Positions 34,214 through 43,604 are shown, counted from the stretch's first letter. The stretch is 63,860 nucleotides of DNA from Halovenus rubra (GCF_026586665.1 NZ_JAODIY010000047.1:1-63860), one strand, 5' to 3'. Translations and numbers: made by a program. Notes: generated from the sequence alone by a model not told the origin.

Positions 34214-35077
34214 TCACGCCTCTAGCGCTTCGAGTACTTCATCTGCTTTGTCAGTCGGCGTATAATACGTCTGTCCGTGCGTGCTATCACCATCTTTCTG
34301 TGAGGCACTGTCGTCTCTCTTTGCCGGCGTTCTGTCGGATTCTACGACCAGACCGACTTGCCGTAGGGTGCGGTACAGATGTCGGACGTATTCGAACTGC
34401 ATTGTTTCATCTACAGCAGTCATCCGCGGTGAGTGTGGATCGTCGTTGACTACCTGCTGAAGAATAGTTTTCGCGTCGGGGAGGTGACGGAGGTGGTTCA
34501 GTTGTCCCTCGGGCTCAGAGAGGAATCGAAGGAGATGGTCCCCCTCCCGGGAGAGGCGGTAGTAAGTGTGATGCTGGCGTACTTCATTGGTCTTTTTTGC
34601 TTTGACATTCCGTTGCTTGACGGTCCCTGACTCGATACGTTCGAGTATCTCGGCGGCTTCCATATCTTTGCACAACTGCTCGACCCGGTCACGCTCTGCG
34701 TCGAGATAGCCAGCCATCGATTTTGGGTAGTTTCCGTCCACGTGGTCAAGATGATAGCAGATGAGGTATGCGACCGGGTGTGCAGGCATCGGCTGTAGCT
34801 GTTCGACAATCTGTTGCTTTCGTTGGAGTACCGCTTCAAGTTCGTTCGCTCGTTCGTATCGCGACTCGGCGTTGTTTGCAGGGGCCGCCTCGAAGTCGAG
34901 AGTAACTGTAAGTGACTCTCCGGTCGGTGCTTCGAGTGTGAGTGTCAACTCACCGGTTTCCCACTGGTCGCCAGACTGTTCGCGTGCCTGTTTGAGCGCC
35001 CGTTCGACCTCCTGATACCGGGTCATAATCGTGTCAGCTTCCAGGCGGAGGCGGTCAATCTCGGCCTGAGATGCCAT
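34214..35077 (-). CDS. DUF2250-type winged-helix protein with N-terminal coiled coil
   Basis: 287 residues. Residues 1-35 (EIDRLRLEADTIMTRYQEVE) form a coiled coil. From about 95 the sequence PVAYLICYHLDHVDGNYPKS and AAEILERIESGTVKQRNVKA, then HHTYYRLSREGDHLLRFL, matches DUF2250, a winged-helix family of archaea. It probably binds DNA or RNA; no target is known. A second winged-helix-like stretch follows after about 190. It lies upstream of the AddAB-like operon on the same strand, with nearly 300 bp between, so separate transcription is likely. Confidence 0.65.
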   Translation of the reverse strand: MASQAEIDRLRLEADTIMTRYQEVERALKQAREQSGDQWETGELTLTLEAPTGESLTVTLDFEAAPANNAESRYERANELEAVLQRKQQIVEQLQPMPAHPVAYLICYHLDHVDGNYPKSMAGYLDAERDRVEQLCKDMEAAEILERIESGTVKQRNVKAKKTNEVRQHHTYYRLSREGDHLLRFLSEPEGQLNHLRHLPDAKTILQQVVNDDPHSPRMTAVDETMQFEYVRHLYRTLRQVGLVVESDRTPAKRDDSASQKDGDSTHGQTYYTPTDKADEVLEALEA

Positions 35078-35211
35078 TGTAGTCGACTGATAACACTCTG
35101 TCTGTTTGAATCCTCCGTGTCCAACTGTTTTCTTGCCAACGACTCAGTTTCGGGTAGCACAGCCCACTGGCCCACAGCCTTATCGAGACACAGCTATTAC
35201 AACGAGACAGT

Positions 35212-35841
35212 ATGGTGCTTACGCCAACTGTACTCCGAGAGTACGACGCGAGTACACCGACAGAGACGGCAACGGCCACATTCGGACTCGGGTGTTTCTG
35301 GGGGCCTGACGCTACGTTCGGTGCGGTCGACGGCGTCGTCAAAACGAGGGTCGGGTACGCCGGCGGCACGAAAGATGAACCATCTTATCGATGTATCGGT
35401 GACCACACTGAAGTTGTTCAACTCGAGTACGACCCCGAACAGGTCGCGTTTCGAGAACTGCTTGACATTGCTTTTGCCGAACACAGTCCGTCCCATCAGC
35501 CCGAAAAACGACAGTACCAGCATATCATCTTCACTGACAGTGACTCTCAACGGCAGACCCTCGACAAGTATCTGGACACCAACGGGTACGACCCTGATAC
35601 TATCGGGACACGGCTTGAACCACTTTCAGCGTTTCATGTTGCCGAACTATATCACCAGAAGTTCAACCTTAGCGGGAAACGCTGGATTACCGAACCGTTG
35701 GAAAAAGCAGGCTACGACGACAGAGCCATCAGAGAGTCTCCCGCGGCCGCCAAGCTAAACGCCCACGTTGCTGGTCACGATATTACTGTTCCGTTTCTGT
35801 CGGAACCAGCGGGGTACACGCCGGGCCCGCAGTCTACGTAA
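35212..35841 (+). CDS. msrA: Peptide methionine-S-sulfoxide reductase MsrA
   Basis: 209 residues. FGLGCFWGPDATFGAVDGV contains the active Cys28 in the GCFWG motif; the usual Glu two residues on is Asp here. VGYAGGTKDEPSY follows, as does HTEVVQLEYDP, all hallmarks of MsrA. The enzyme reduces S-epimers of methionine sulfoxide in proteins, a repair step under oxidative stress in the cytosol. No resolving cysteine pair was seen near the C-terminus, so it probably uses an external reductant. It is divergent from the DUF2250 gene, with 134 bp between. Confidence 0.9.
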   Translation: MVLTPTVLREYDASTPTETATATFGLGCFWGPDATFGAVDGVVKTRVGYAGGTKDEPSYRCIGDHTEVVQLEYDPEQVAFRELLDIAFAEHSPSHQPEKRQYQHIIFTDSDSQRQTLDKYLDTNGYDPDTIGTRLEPLSAFHVAELYHQKFNLSGKRWITEPLEKAGYDDRAIRESPAAAKLNAHVAGHDITVPFLSEPAGYTPGPQST

Positions 35842-35945
35842 GACTCGCCGTTACTTGGGTGTCCGACCGAGTAGCGTTTAGCTATTACTCTACCAATTAG
35901 GACTCTTCTTTCAGACGTGTGTGCCGATTGTTGGGACTCATCGTC

Positions 35946-35960
35946 GAAAAAACGGAAAAA
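35946..35960 (-). terminator. Oligo-T tract after the thermosome gene
   Basis: On the minus strand two runs of five and six T follow the thermosome stop by about 40 bases. Archaeal termination commonly uses such U-rich tracts. Confidence 0.45.
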
Positions 35961-35996
35961 GCAGCAGAGAGACCTACGTTCTTGAGCGTCCTGTCG

Positions 35997-37649
35997 TTAC
36001 ATCATGCCGCCCATGCCGCCGCCCATGCCGCCCATGCCGCCGGCACCGCCGGGACCGCCATCTTCGTCGGACTCTCCCGACTCGATAATATCGTCAATTT
36101 TGAGGACGAGGTTCGCAGCCTCACTTGCAGAGGTAAGCGCCTGCTTTTTGGCGCTAGGTGTCTCGACGACGCCTGCCTCGAAGGTGTCTTCGATTTCGCC
36201 GCTGAAGACGTTCAGGCCGGCCTGCTCTTTGCCCTCACTGTGTGCAGCGCGCAGGTCGACGAGCGTGTCGATGCTGTCGAGTCCGGCGTTCTCGGAGAGG
36301 ACGCGGGGGACGACATCGAGTGCATCGGCGTACGCTTCGACTGCAAGCTGTTCGCGGCCGCTGACACCGTCAGCGAACTCACGCAGGCGTGCAGCGACTT
36401 CGACTTCAGGAGCACCGCCGCCAGGCAACGCCTCGCCACGGCTCATGGCCGTACCGACAACGTCGAGTGCGTCCTCGACGCCGCGTTCGAGTTCGTCGAC
36501 AACGTGCTCGGTCGAGCCACGGAGGAGAAGCGTCACGCCGTGGGAGTAGTCATCGGTTCCTTCGATGTAGAACAGCTCTTCGTCGTCGTCGCGGCGGAAC
36601 GTACCGGTTCCGAGGTGGTCCTCGGTCGCGGTGTCGAGATTGGAGACAACGTCAGCACCGATAATCTCGCGGAGGAACTCAACGTCAGAGCGCTTGACGC
36701 GCTTGAGGCCGAGGATACCTTCCTTGGCGAGGTAGTGCTGGACCATGTCGTCGATGCCCTTCTGGCAGACAACAGCGTCGACGCCGAGGTCGACAATCTG
36801 GTCGACTTTCTCGCGAAGTTCCTGTTCTTCTTGCTCGATGAAGTCCTGAAGCTGGTTCGGGTCGGTGACGCTGACCTGCGTATCAGCTTCGGCTTCGTCG
36901 AGTTCGAGGGGCTCGTCGATGACCAGAATGCTTGCGTCATCGAGGTCGCTTGGCATCTCCTCGTGAACGGGGTCTTTGTCGATAACTGCGCCTTCGAGGA
37001 GTTCGGAGTCACCGGCACCGCGACCGGTCTGGGTCTCGACTTTCAGGAAAGCAAGGTCGACGATGGTCGAGCCGTCCTCTGCTTCGACGGTCACGGCGTC
37101 GGCAGCGTCGACAATAAGGTCCGAAAGGTCTTCTTTGTGCTGTTCGGCACCTTTTCCGGTCATCGAGGTCTGGGCAACTTTGCGGAACGTCTCGCGGTCG
37201 TCGCCGTCGACATCGATGGTGATGTTGTCAACTTCTTTGCGGGCCTGCTCGGCTGCGAGATTGAAGCCTTTGATGATGGCCGTCGGGTGGATATCCTGGT
37301 CAAGAAGCTCCTCGGCGTTTTTGAGGAGTTCTCCAGCAATTGCGACTGCGGTTGTCGTGCCGTCGCCAGCTTCGTCTTCTTGGGTTTCGGCGACTTCGAC
37401 AATCATCTCGGCGGTCGGATTGTCGATATCCATCTCTTCGAGGATTGTGACGCCGTCGTTTGTGACGACGATGTCACCGAGGGAGGTGACAAGCATTTTG
37501 TCCATCCCTTTCGGACCGAGCGTTGAGCGTACCGACTCCGCTACGGCGCGAGCGGCGGCGATATTGTGCTCCTGAGCGCTCTTGTCTTTCATTCGTTCTG
37601 CGTCGTCACCCATAATAATCATGGGCTGACCCTGCATCTGCTGACTCAT
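35997..37649 (-). CDS. Thermosome subunit (group II chaperonin)
   Basis: 550 residues from the ATG at 37647-37649; a GTG six bases upstream is less likely. VRSTLGPKGMDKMLVTSLGD and VTNDGVTILEEMDIDNPTAE are the ATP-binding motifs, followed by DEAGDGTTTAVAIAGELL. ALPGGGAPEVEVA lies in the rear of the equatorial domain. The C-terminus has the Gly-Met repeat tail (GGMGGMGGGMGGMM). It forms a double-ring ATP-driven protein-folding chamber in the cytosol. A TATA element (ATTTATATA on the minus strand at 37676-37684) sits about 30 nt before the start. A short oligo-T tract follows. Haloarchaea have up to three subunit genes; which one this is cannot be told. Confidence 0.95.
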   Translation of the reverse strand: MSQQMQGQPMIIMGDDAERMKDKSAQEHNIAAARAVAESVRSTLGPKGMDKMLVTSLGDIVVTNDGVTILEEMDIDNPTAEMIVEVAETQEDEAGDGTTTAVAIAGELLKNAEELLDQDIHPTAIIKGFNLAAEQARKEVDNITIDVDGDDRETFRKVAQTSMTGKGAEQHKEDLSDLIVDAADAVTVEAEDGSTIVDLAFLKVETQTGRGAGDSELLEGAVIDKDPVHEEMPSDLDDASILVIDEPLELDEAEADTQVSVTDPNQLQDFIEQEEQELREKVDQIVDLGVDAVVCQKGIDDMVQHYLAKEGILGLKRVKRSDVEFLREIIGADVVSNLDTATEDHLGTGTFRRDDDEELFYIEGTDDYSHGVTLLLRGSTEHVVDELERGVEDALDVVGTAMSRGEALPGGGAPEVEVAARLREFADGVSGREQLAVEAYADALDVVPRVLSENAGLDSIDTLVDLRAAHSEGKEQAGLNVFSGEIEDTFEAGVVETPSAKKQALTSASEAANLVLKIDDIIESGESDEDGGPGGAGGMGGMGGGMGGMM

Positions 37650-37675
37650 AATCACTCGAAGTTTGCATGTGGTTC

Positions 37676-37684
37676 TATATAAAT
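37676..37684 (-). promoter_or_regulatory. TATA box of the thermosome gene
   Basis: ATTTATATA on the minus strand, centred about 31 nt from the ATG. It is a strong haloarchaeal core promoter in otherwise mixed sequence and fits high or heat-induced expression. Confidence 0.6.
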
Positions 37685-38057
37685 GTATGTGTTTTCGTCC
37701 GATATTCCCGCAACGTTCTCAACAACGAATTTCTGCGAACCGCCATACGTGAGGCTATGAGAACAATAGTCATGTGTGTAGTTAACACATATTTGCCGTT
37801 AGCCACGATGGGTTTTATAATATACAATATGCCATAGAACACTTTGCGGTCTTTGCCTGTCCACTTTGATTCGTACCGACACTTTTTATCAGGGGACTAA
37901 CTTTTCGCAAGCGCCAGCGTTTGTCTCAAACTAACCAACCTGTATTCACTTCGGGCACTCATTGAGTGGCTTGCTCAGAACTACAAGCCGTTTACAACAA
38001 GACTGTCCTTTGAAAATAGAACACCGGTGTTGTGTCGTACAACGCGAACCGTGGGCA
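37685..38057. other. Intergenic stretch without a gene
   Basis: About 370 bases between the thermosome promoter and the end of the next gene. It contains AT-rich patches (TTTTATAATATACAATATG at about 37812) that look like a promoter, but no gene follows it in either direction. A small RNA is possible but unsupported. Confidence 0.35.
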
Positions 38058-39002
38058 TCAGTTGTTCCCAGACCAGTCAGGACAGGCTTCCATGTCGTCC
38101 ATCAGGTCATCGTGGAGACTGCAGTGGGGGACGATTTCATCGTCGACACTGACGTATTCGAAGTGGCTACAGTTGCCACAGTACGTGTCGGGCTGGCCGC
38201 GTTCTTTTGCTGATTCGAGGACAGTCTCTTCAATTGCCGGGTCGGTTTCGACTGCAATTCCACCGTCGCTTGTCGGTTCACCCGTTACAGCTGAACTATC
38301 GGTCTCTGTCGGTGCCTTTTTTTTGTCTCTCGTGTCTGTCAACACGACAGAATCATCGGTCTCTTCTGGATTCGGTTGCGTGTCGTCGTTTGTCTGTGTC
38401 GGAACAGTGCCGTCAGGTTCGCCTCCGAACAGTCCGACACTCCCGAAACCGGGAATTGATGGGGTGTCTCCTGACTCCAGTGCTCCGTTTGAGCCAGTAT
38501 TGATAACACGAACTTTTCCCTCCTCGGTAATTTCGATGCGTGCAGTCCCACCAGGGTCATCTCGTGTTTTGAACGTTGCGACAGCGATAAACAGACACCA
38601 GAATGTCACAAGTGTCCCCGTCGCGTACACTGCGGCTGTCCCAACTGCGAGCTGTGGATTCGAGGCGAGCCACTTGTAGGGGTATGCATAGCTAAAGAGA
38701 GCAACCCCGAAGATTGCGAGGCTTGCGCCGATGGCGGCTGCTGCTCGCGTTGTATTACTCGCCGGGAGAACGACAAAAATGCCGACAAAGACAGCCGGTA
38801 AGCCCAGCCCAGCTAACACACCACCTGCCTGCCGAGCCTGATAGATGTCGAGACCGAACCACGACGAGAGGTCTGTCGTCGCAATCGGAATCGCACCTAC
38901 AACGAGCAACACACCGACGGCGAACACGGAGATACCTAGCCACCGCTGCTGTGGCGTCACGACCGTCCGCCCTCCTTGGTACACTTCGGACAGGTCAGTC
39001 AT
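38058..39002 (-). CDS. Haloarchaeal membrane protein with C-terminal zinc-binding motif
   Basis: 314 residues. Four hydrophobic segments lie at about 23-45, 58-80, 85-105 and 118-142. An acidic linker rich in Asp, Glu, Pro and Thr follows (about 150-260). The C-terminal 50 residues have YCGNCSHFEYVSVDD, then PHCSLH and ACPDW, a Cys/His metal site seen in several haloarchaeal membrane proteins. The function is unknown. A conserved haloarchaeal DUF family is likely but I cannot number it. It is divergent from the DUF5789-like gene with 137 bp between the starts. Confidence 0.65.
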   Translation of the reverse strand: MTDLSEVYQGGRTVVTPQQRWLGISVFAVGVLLVVGAIPIATTDLSSWFGLDIYQARQAGGVLAGLGLPAVFVGIFVVLPASNTTRAAAAIGASLAIFGVALFSYAYPYKWLASNPQLAVGTAAVYATGTLVTFWCLFIAVATFKTRDDPGGTARIEITEEGKVRVINTGSNGALESGDTPSIPGFGSVGLFGGEPDGTVPTQTNDDTQPNPEETDDSVVLTDTRDKKKAPTETDSSAVTGEPTSDGGIAVETDPAIEETVLESAKERGQPDTYCGNCSHFEYVSVDDEIVPHCSLHDDLMDDMEACPDWSGNN

Positions 39003-39138
39003 ACCTCTTCATTAGGCGACAATCCACAAAACTACCCGTCAGACACTCGTCCGACGCCATTGGGTGTTTTGTCTTTCTCGCCTAACTTGGCTGGCCCGTG
39101 TCACAACAATCAAATCGACGGCGAGTAAACAGACATCT

Positions 39139-39486
39139 ATGACAGACGACAGCGATGACGAACCGGTCATCGAACTGGGTGATGGCAAACCGGTTGAGGG
39201 TGCACCCCTCGCCCGTATCTCGGCTCGCTTCATGTGGGGCATCGAAAAAACGACTATCGTAGAGCGTGAGGGCGAGACACTGATTCGGACGCCGGATGGC
39301 TCCCGCGAACTGGCCGAGATTCTCGACGACGTCGAGCACACGTATTTCGACACACGCCAGAGTTTTGAGGACGCTGTCAATGAAGCGATTGGCCCTGGCA
39401 TTGTCCCGACTGCAGGCAATAATACCGAAGAGTCTGAAGCTGTCGAGAATTCTGTCTCAGACAACGAGGACGACTCTACAGAGTAA
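39139..39486 (+). CDS. Small haloarchaeal DUF5789-type protein
   Basis: 115 residues from the ATG at 39139; upstream in-frame sequence does not look like protein. ELGDGKPVEGAPLARISARF, then REGETLIRTPDGSREL and DDVEHTYFDTRQSFEDAV, agree with DUF5789, a family of short acidic haloarchaeal proteins. No catalytic motif is known. The C-terminal 25 residues are disordered and rich in Glu, Asp and Ser. It is convergent with the histidine kinase, only 13 bp apart. Confidence 0.6.
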   Translation: MTDDSDDEPVIELGDGKPVEGAPLARISARFMWGIEKTTIVEREGETLIRTPDGSRELAEILDDVEHTYFDTRQSFEDAVNEAIGPGIVPTAGNNTEESEAVENSVSDNEDDSTE

Positions 39487-39499
39487 CTCCTTGGCGGGC

Positions 39500-40591
39500 T
39501 CAGTCCAGATTCGGGAGCAGCATACGGACACGGGTTCCGTCGTCGTCACACTGCTCAAAGGAGAGCTCTCCGTCGAGTCGGGTGAGGCACCATTTTACAA
39601 TCCAGAGTCCAATCCCACTCCCATGTAAGAGCTCAGTCTCCTCGTTTTCTTCAATTGGCTTGAGGACTTCTGCTGGTATCTGGGGTCCGTTATCTTCGAT
39701 CTGGAGTTCACAGTTGTACTGAGAGTCGAGCACTTCCCGGACTACGACAGTAATCTGTGTCTCGTCTCTGTCGTTATAGAGGAGTGAGTTTTCAAGGAGT
39801 TCATTCAGTGCATTCCAGAGCAGCTTCTTATCTGTGGTAATACTCGGTACATCGTCCGGATACTCGGCAGTACAGACTGCATCCGTGCTCTCGTTGTATT
39901 TCTGGAGAACCGGATTCACCAGCGAATCGATTTGGAAGGTGGTTGACTCCAGTGGCGCGTCGATGGCAAGCTGCTCCAGTGCTCGTGCCTTATCAGTCGT
40001 CTGCAGTAGCTCATCCACAACGGCCCGAATTTTGACTCCGGCAACGACTGGGTCGCTCGCGTGGTTTTCGGCGAGTGAGTCTGCCGCCAGTCGTATCACG
40101 TTAAGTCTGTTTCGCAAGTCGTGGCGCAGCACCCGATTCAGTACCTGATAGTACTGGTCTTGAAGCTGTTCGCGTGTCGGGTCCTCAGAGAGCAATCCAA
40201 GCTGTCGAAACTTGGCCATCTCGTCGACGACAATAACCATCCGTGTTATTTCTTCATCAACAATCCGATGAAATACGCTAAAATGTGTCTCTATCTCGCC
40301 GTCTGTTGGCTCGATGCCATACGCTGGCTCGACCTGTTTTTGCTTGCTGACTGCCCGGACAACGACGGTGTTATCTTCAACGACAGTCTGGTTAATCTCT
40401 GTCTCGGTAGGAACAAAACTCCGGTCGCTCTGCCCGATCTCTGCGACGTATTCTGCACTTGTCATCGACGTGCCGTTGACGACAACTGTCGCGTCCTCAG
40501 CGAGATACCGTTCGGCGGCAGCGACTCGTGACTCTGTATGTGCGATATTGATATACTCATGTACAATGCCGACGTTATTTTGTGCTGTCAT
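39500..40591 (-). CDS. Sensor histidine kinase with SnoaL-like N-terminal domain
   Basis: 363 residues from the ATG at 40589-40591. The first ~135 residues resemble a SnoaL/ester-cyclase-type small-ligand fold: VGIVHEYINIAHTESRVAAA and ATVVVNGTSMTSAEYVAEIG. The HisKA motif is VLNRVLRHDLRNRLNVIRLA with the phosphorylated His. The ATPase part shows ALNELLENSLLYND (N box), IEDNGPQIP (G1), and HGSGIGLWIVKWCL (G2). There is no transmembrane segment, so it is a cytosolic sensor. No response regulator gene is adjacent. It would pass phosphate to an unlinked regulator. Confidence 0.8.
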   Translation of the reverse strand: MTAQNNVGIVHEYINIAHTESRVAAAERYLAEDATVVVNGTSMTSAEYVAEIGQSDRSFVPTETEINQTVVEDNTVVVRAVSKQKQVEPAYGIEPTDGEIETHFSVFHRIVDEEITRMVIVVDEMAKFRQLGLLSEDPTREQLQDQYYQVLNRVLRHDLRNRLNVIRLAADSLAENHASDPVVAGVKIRAVVDELLQTTDKARALEQLAIDAPLESTTFQIDSLVNPVLQKYNESTDAVCTAEYPDDVPSITTDKKLLWNALNELLENSLLYNDRDETQITVVVREVLDSQYNCELQIEDNGPQIPAEVLKPIEENEETELLHGSGIGLWIVKWCLTRLDGELSFEQCDDDGTRVRMLLPNLD

Positions 40592-40785
40592 TTTAGCCCT
40601 TCTCGTGGGTCTCTCCCATCCGAAAGGCATTCTTGGTTTACCCCGTTAACTGTTTCGGCTATTTCGCCGGTGTTGGTGCTTGGTTAGGTATCTTTTCACA
40701 CCAAACTATGAGGGATGGTCGGATTTTAGGTGACCACGTTACGTTCAAGCCAGCATTTTATTGTGGGGTGGGTCAAATCGCTGGT

Positions 40786-41250
40786 ATGTCACTCCCAATC
40801 GATCCCACACAGCTTACTGACGAAGACATCGGTGAAGAGCAGGTAACACTCGCGATGGACCACGAGGATGCGATTGAGTTCGTCCGTGAATGCTGTCTTG
40901 AAGCCGGCTTTGGCATCCCGGTCGAGTTCTCACCCTCCGATATGCTCAACGAGAAAGTTGACGCTGACCGTGACCCGTACTACGTTCTCGGTGCATGTAA
41001 CCCCAAGATGGCAAACCGAGCGCTCGCTCTCTCCGAGAAACAGATTGGGGCGCTTTTCCCATGTAACATGATTATCTGGGAGAAAGAACCAGGTCGACAG
41101 CAGGTGTATCACGTCTCTATCATGCGGGTTGCTCGACTTGCTGGAATGGCTCCCGACAACGATGAGTGGGCTGATCTCGTCGCAGCTACCGGCGACCTCG
41201 TTGACACGTGTTTCGAACAATTACGTGCCGAGGCAGTTGACACCGACTGA
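40786..41250 (+). CDS. DUF302-family protein
   Basis: 154 residues from the ATG at 40786, which is 27 nt after a TTTTATT box (40756-40762), so probably leaderless. The DUF302 pattern is visible: ECCLEAGFGIPVEFSPSDML, then DPYYVLGACNPKMANRALAL and IGALFPCNMIIWEKEPG. The two conserved Cys residues (LGACNP, FPCN) match the family. DUF302 proteins are cytosolic and of uncertain role, perhaps in sulfur or redox handling. Confidence 0.8.
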   Translation: MSLPIDPTQLTDEDIGEEQVTLAMDHEDAIEFVRECCLEAGFGIPVEFSPSDMLNEKVDADRDPYYVLGACNPKMANRALALSEKQIGALFPCNMIIWEKEPGRQQVYHVSIMRVARLAGMAPDNDEWADLVAATGDLVDTCFEQLRAEAVDTD

Positions 41251-41386
41251 AACAGGCAACGTCTTTTCTTTTGATATGTGATTGCTTGCTCTGCGGAAAA
41301 GCCACTAGCTAACTGATTATCTGGGTCGCTGCACGCGGCGGACGAAGACAGGTTTTTATTACTCCCCATCAAGTCAGTTATTAGCA

Positions 41387-41677
41387 ATGGCGCGCTGGAA
41401 CTGTGCAATCGAAGGTGACGACGCGACGTTCGACCGGGTCGAGGAATTGATGGTCCACCAAGCCGCCGAACACGAGCGTATCAAATGCAACGTCTGTGGT
41501 GCCGTCGTGCCTGATGGCTACTTCGCTATCAGACACGCATTCGACGAACACTCTCGTGCAGAATACGTTCGTGCGTACGAGGCTTCCGCGGCAGAAGTCC
41601 GCCGTCGCGAGAAGGTCAAGGAGGCTATCGAGGATGTTGCGGACCTCCGCGAAGTTGTTGACCGACTCGACGAATGA
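41387..41677 (+). CDS. Small haloarchaeal zinc-finger protein
   Basis: 96 residues. CNVCGAVVPDGYFAIRHAFD then EH gives a CxxC...H...H finger. The rest is helical with many charges (RREKVKEAIEDVADLREVV). A TTTTTATTA box about 30 nt before the start fits a leaderless transcript. The family is widespread in haloarchaea, but its function is not known. The downstream small membrane protein gene starts 43 bp later on the same strand. Confidence 0.65.
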   Translation: MARWNCAIEGDDATFDRVEELMVHQAAEHERIKCNVCGAVVPDGYFAIRHAFDEHSRAEYVRAYEASAAEVRRREKVKEAIEDVADLREVVDRLDE

Positions 41678-41720
41678 AGACACAACGGTATTTTATCTGC
41701 CCGATACCTACATCTGTCCG

Positions 41721-42002
41721 ATGACGAACTCCAGTCGAGTATATCTCGGAGTGTACGTACTCTGTATTGGGGCTCTTTCGGCGCTTACCATCGGGCTTTC
41801 CTACGCTGTATTTATGGCTGGGTTCTCTGCAGGCGTCGAGTCGTTTATTATCGACCCATCTGAAACTGTCAAACAGAATCCGCTAGGGATTCTCGCTCTT
41901 CTGGGCATCTTTGTGTCTCTGTTTTTGCTTTTTGCGACGGTCGTCGTTGGTGGGTCCCGATACGCTAACTTGGACCGTGTGAACAGTTCGGAATCTGAAT
42001 GA
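41721..42002 (+). CDS. Small membrane protein with two transmembrane segments
   Basis: 93 residues. Hydrophobic stretches at about 7-30 and 52-78 (GILALLGIFVSLFLLFATVV) span the membrane, linked by an outside loop of about 20 residues. The last 15 residues are hydrophilic. The length and layout fit a haloarchaeal DUF family; no function is known. It follows the zinc-finger gene and ends before an oligo-T tract. Confidence 0.6.
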   Translation: MTNSSRVYLGVYVLCIGALSALTIGLSYAVFMAGFSAGVESFIIDPSETVKQNPLGILALLGIFVSLFLLFATVVVGGSRYANLDRVNSSESE

Positions 42003-42030
42003 CTATCACTGCTTTTCGAATAATTGTCTC

Positions 42031-42037
42031 TTTTTTT
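42031..42037 (+). terminator. Oligo-T tract
   Basis: Seven T residues about 30 bases after the small membrane protein stop, in a T-rich context. Confidence 0.45.
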
Positions 42038-42557
42038 CTTCACTTCAAGCACTCTTGATAGTAAAAATTCCAAGAGTACACTACTGTATGCGGATTACCA
42101 TTATTTATGATGGTATCTGGGGTGCTTATTTAGTTGTTAAGTGTCTACTCACGGCTGATGACAAATACGGGGCTTGTATTCGATAAACTGTCTGATACAG
42201 TCTTAGAAATTCGTGATACGATTTCGAACTAGCAGTACCGCATCGAGAGCCCCGAACCGATGGACGTAGAACCAACCGACTATGACGACTTTCCCGGGCC
42301 AGTCACGGATTCTGTTGTTATCACTCAAAATCAGAAAGCATCTCTGAGGCAGCACAGTCTGTGCTTACGCGATGCTTCTATCTAGATTGTCTGGTCAGGA
42401 CTGAGGGGCTTTATCCAGTTGATTTGCAGGAACGTCACGACTTCGAGGAAGTTTCACAGAAGAAATCAAGGCGGATGCCACGGGGCTTGACCCTGAGGCA
42501 GTTGACTGAAGCCTGTTTTTCGACGGGTACACAACTCTGGAGTGGAAACTCGGGCAC
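42038..42557. other. Gap before the Get3/ArsA gene with a possible gene remnant
   Basis: About 520 bases. A 42-codon frame starts at 42260. Just before the next gene, one frame reads FTEEIKADATGLDPEAVD, stops, then resumes SLFFDGYTTLEWKLGHMEID, running in frame into the ATPase start. This looks like remains of a longer ancestral reading frame. No complete gene is visible. Confidence 0.35.
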
Positions 42558-43577
42558 ATGGAAATTGACGTTGAGCCAGTGGAGTCCATCGACGATGTGG
42601 ACACTGAAACGCTGCCGTCGAGTGTTGACGCCGCCGAATACGTCCTTTACGGCGGGAAAGGCGGTGTCGGCAAGACGACGATGGCCGCTGCAACGGCACT
42701 TGCCAGTGCTGGCAACGGCACGGAGACACTCGTCGTCTCGACAGACCCAGCACACTCGCTATCGGACACGCTGGAAACTACCATTCCGGAGGAACCAGCA
42801 CGGATTCACGATGAGATTCCGCTCTACGGTGCCGAAATCGACCCCGAAGCCGCCCTCAAAGACGGCCCCTTTGGGATGGACGGTGGCGGCAATCCACTTG
42901 CTGGGATGCTCGGTGACGAGGTGGCTGACCCGCTTGGGGGGTCGATGCCCGGCGCAGACGAGGCCGCTGCAATCCGGCTTCTCTTGGAGTATCTCGACGA
43001 CCCGCGTTTTGAGCGTGTTGTTGTCGACACCGCACCAACAGGGCACACGCTTCGCCTACTCGAACTGCCCGAGATGCTTGACTCAATGATGGGGAAGTTA
43101 GTCACCTTCCGCGAGCGGATGAGTGGGATGTTAGATATGTTTGGGGATGAACCCAAAGAAGAGGAGATCGACAGTCTTCAGGAGTTTTCGGCGCGTATCG
43201 AACGCCTTCGCGGGCTGCTCCGAGACCCCGAACTGACAGATTTCCGCCTTGTGATGGTCCCTGAAGAACTGAGTGTCCGCGAGTCCGAGCGGATGCTCGA
43301 CCGCCTCGACGAATTCGGTGTCCCGGTCGGCACAGTCATCGTCAACCGTGTGATGCAGGAACCGACAGAGGTGGCCGAGTTAGACCCTGACTGGTTTGTC
43401 GCTCCTAACCACACGGACTGTGAGTTCTGCTCCCGTCGCTGGGAAGTCCAACAACGCGCCCTCTCTCGCTCACAGGATATCTTCCGTGGACACAACGTTC
43501 GGCGGATGCCACTACTTGCTGAAGAGGTCCGTGGTGAGAAACTGCTGCGCGTCGTTGCTGCCTGTCTAGCGGAGTGA
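42558..43577 (+). CDS. Get3/ArsA-family ATPase
   Basis: 339 residues. The deviant Walker A YGGKGGVGKTT lies at about 31-41 with the signature lysine; switch I is VSTDPAHSLSD; switch II is VVDTAPTGHTLRLLELP. HTDCEFCSRRW near the C-terminus provides a CxxC, as in Get3 dimers that share a zinc ion. Archaeal Get3 proteins target tail-anchored membrane proteins; ArsA drives arsenite export. No ars gene is near, so the Get3-like role is more likely. The ATG at 42558 is preceded by in-frame coding-like sequence, so a longer, disrupted form may once have existed. It is convergent with polC. Confidence 0.8.
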   Translation: MEIDVEPVESIDDVDTETLPSSVDAAEYVLYGGKGGVGKTTMAAATALASAGNGTETLVVSTDPAHSLSDTLETTIPEEPARIHDEIPLYGAEIDPEAALKDGPFGMDGGGNPLAGMLGDEVADPLGGSMPGADEAAAIRLLLEYLDDPRFERVVVDTAPTGHTLRLLELPEMLDSMMGKLVTFRERMSGMLDMFGDEPKEEEIDSLQEFSARIERLRGLLRDPELTDFRLVMVPEELSVRESERMLDRLDEFGVPVGTVIVNRVMQEPTEVAELDPDWFVAPNHTDCEFCSRRWEVQQRALSRSQDIFRGHNVRRMPLLAEEVRGEKLLRVVAACLAE

Positions 43578-43604
43578 AGAGACGTCGTGAGTCGGTCCCG
43601 AGAG

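Noticed and set aside
35919-37526. 535-residue frame antisense to the thermosome
   Set aside because: It is a mirror of the GC-rich codon pattern of the thermosome gene and has no motif or promoter.
37812-37830. TATA-like stretch in the gap behind the thermosome promoter as the promoter of a small RNA
   Set aside because: No downstream structure or terminator supports an RNA gene.
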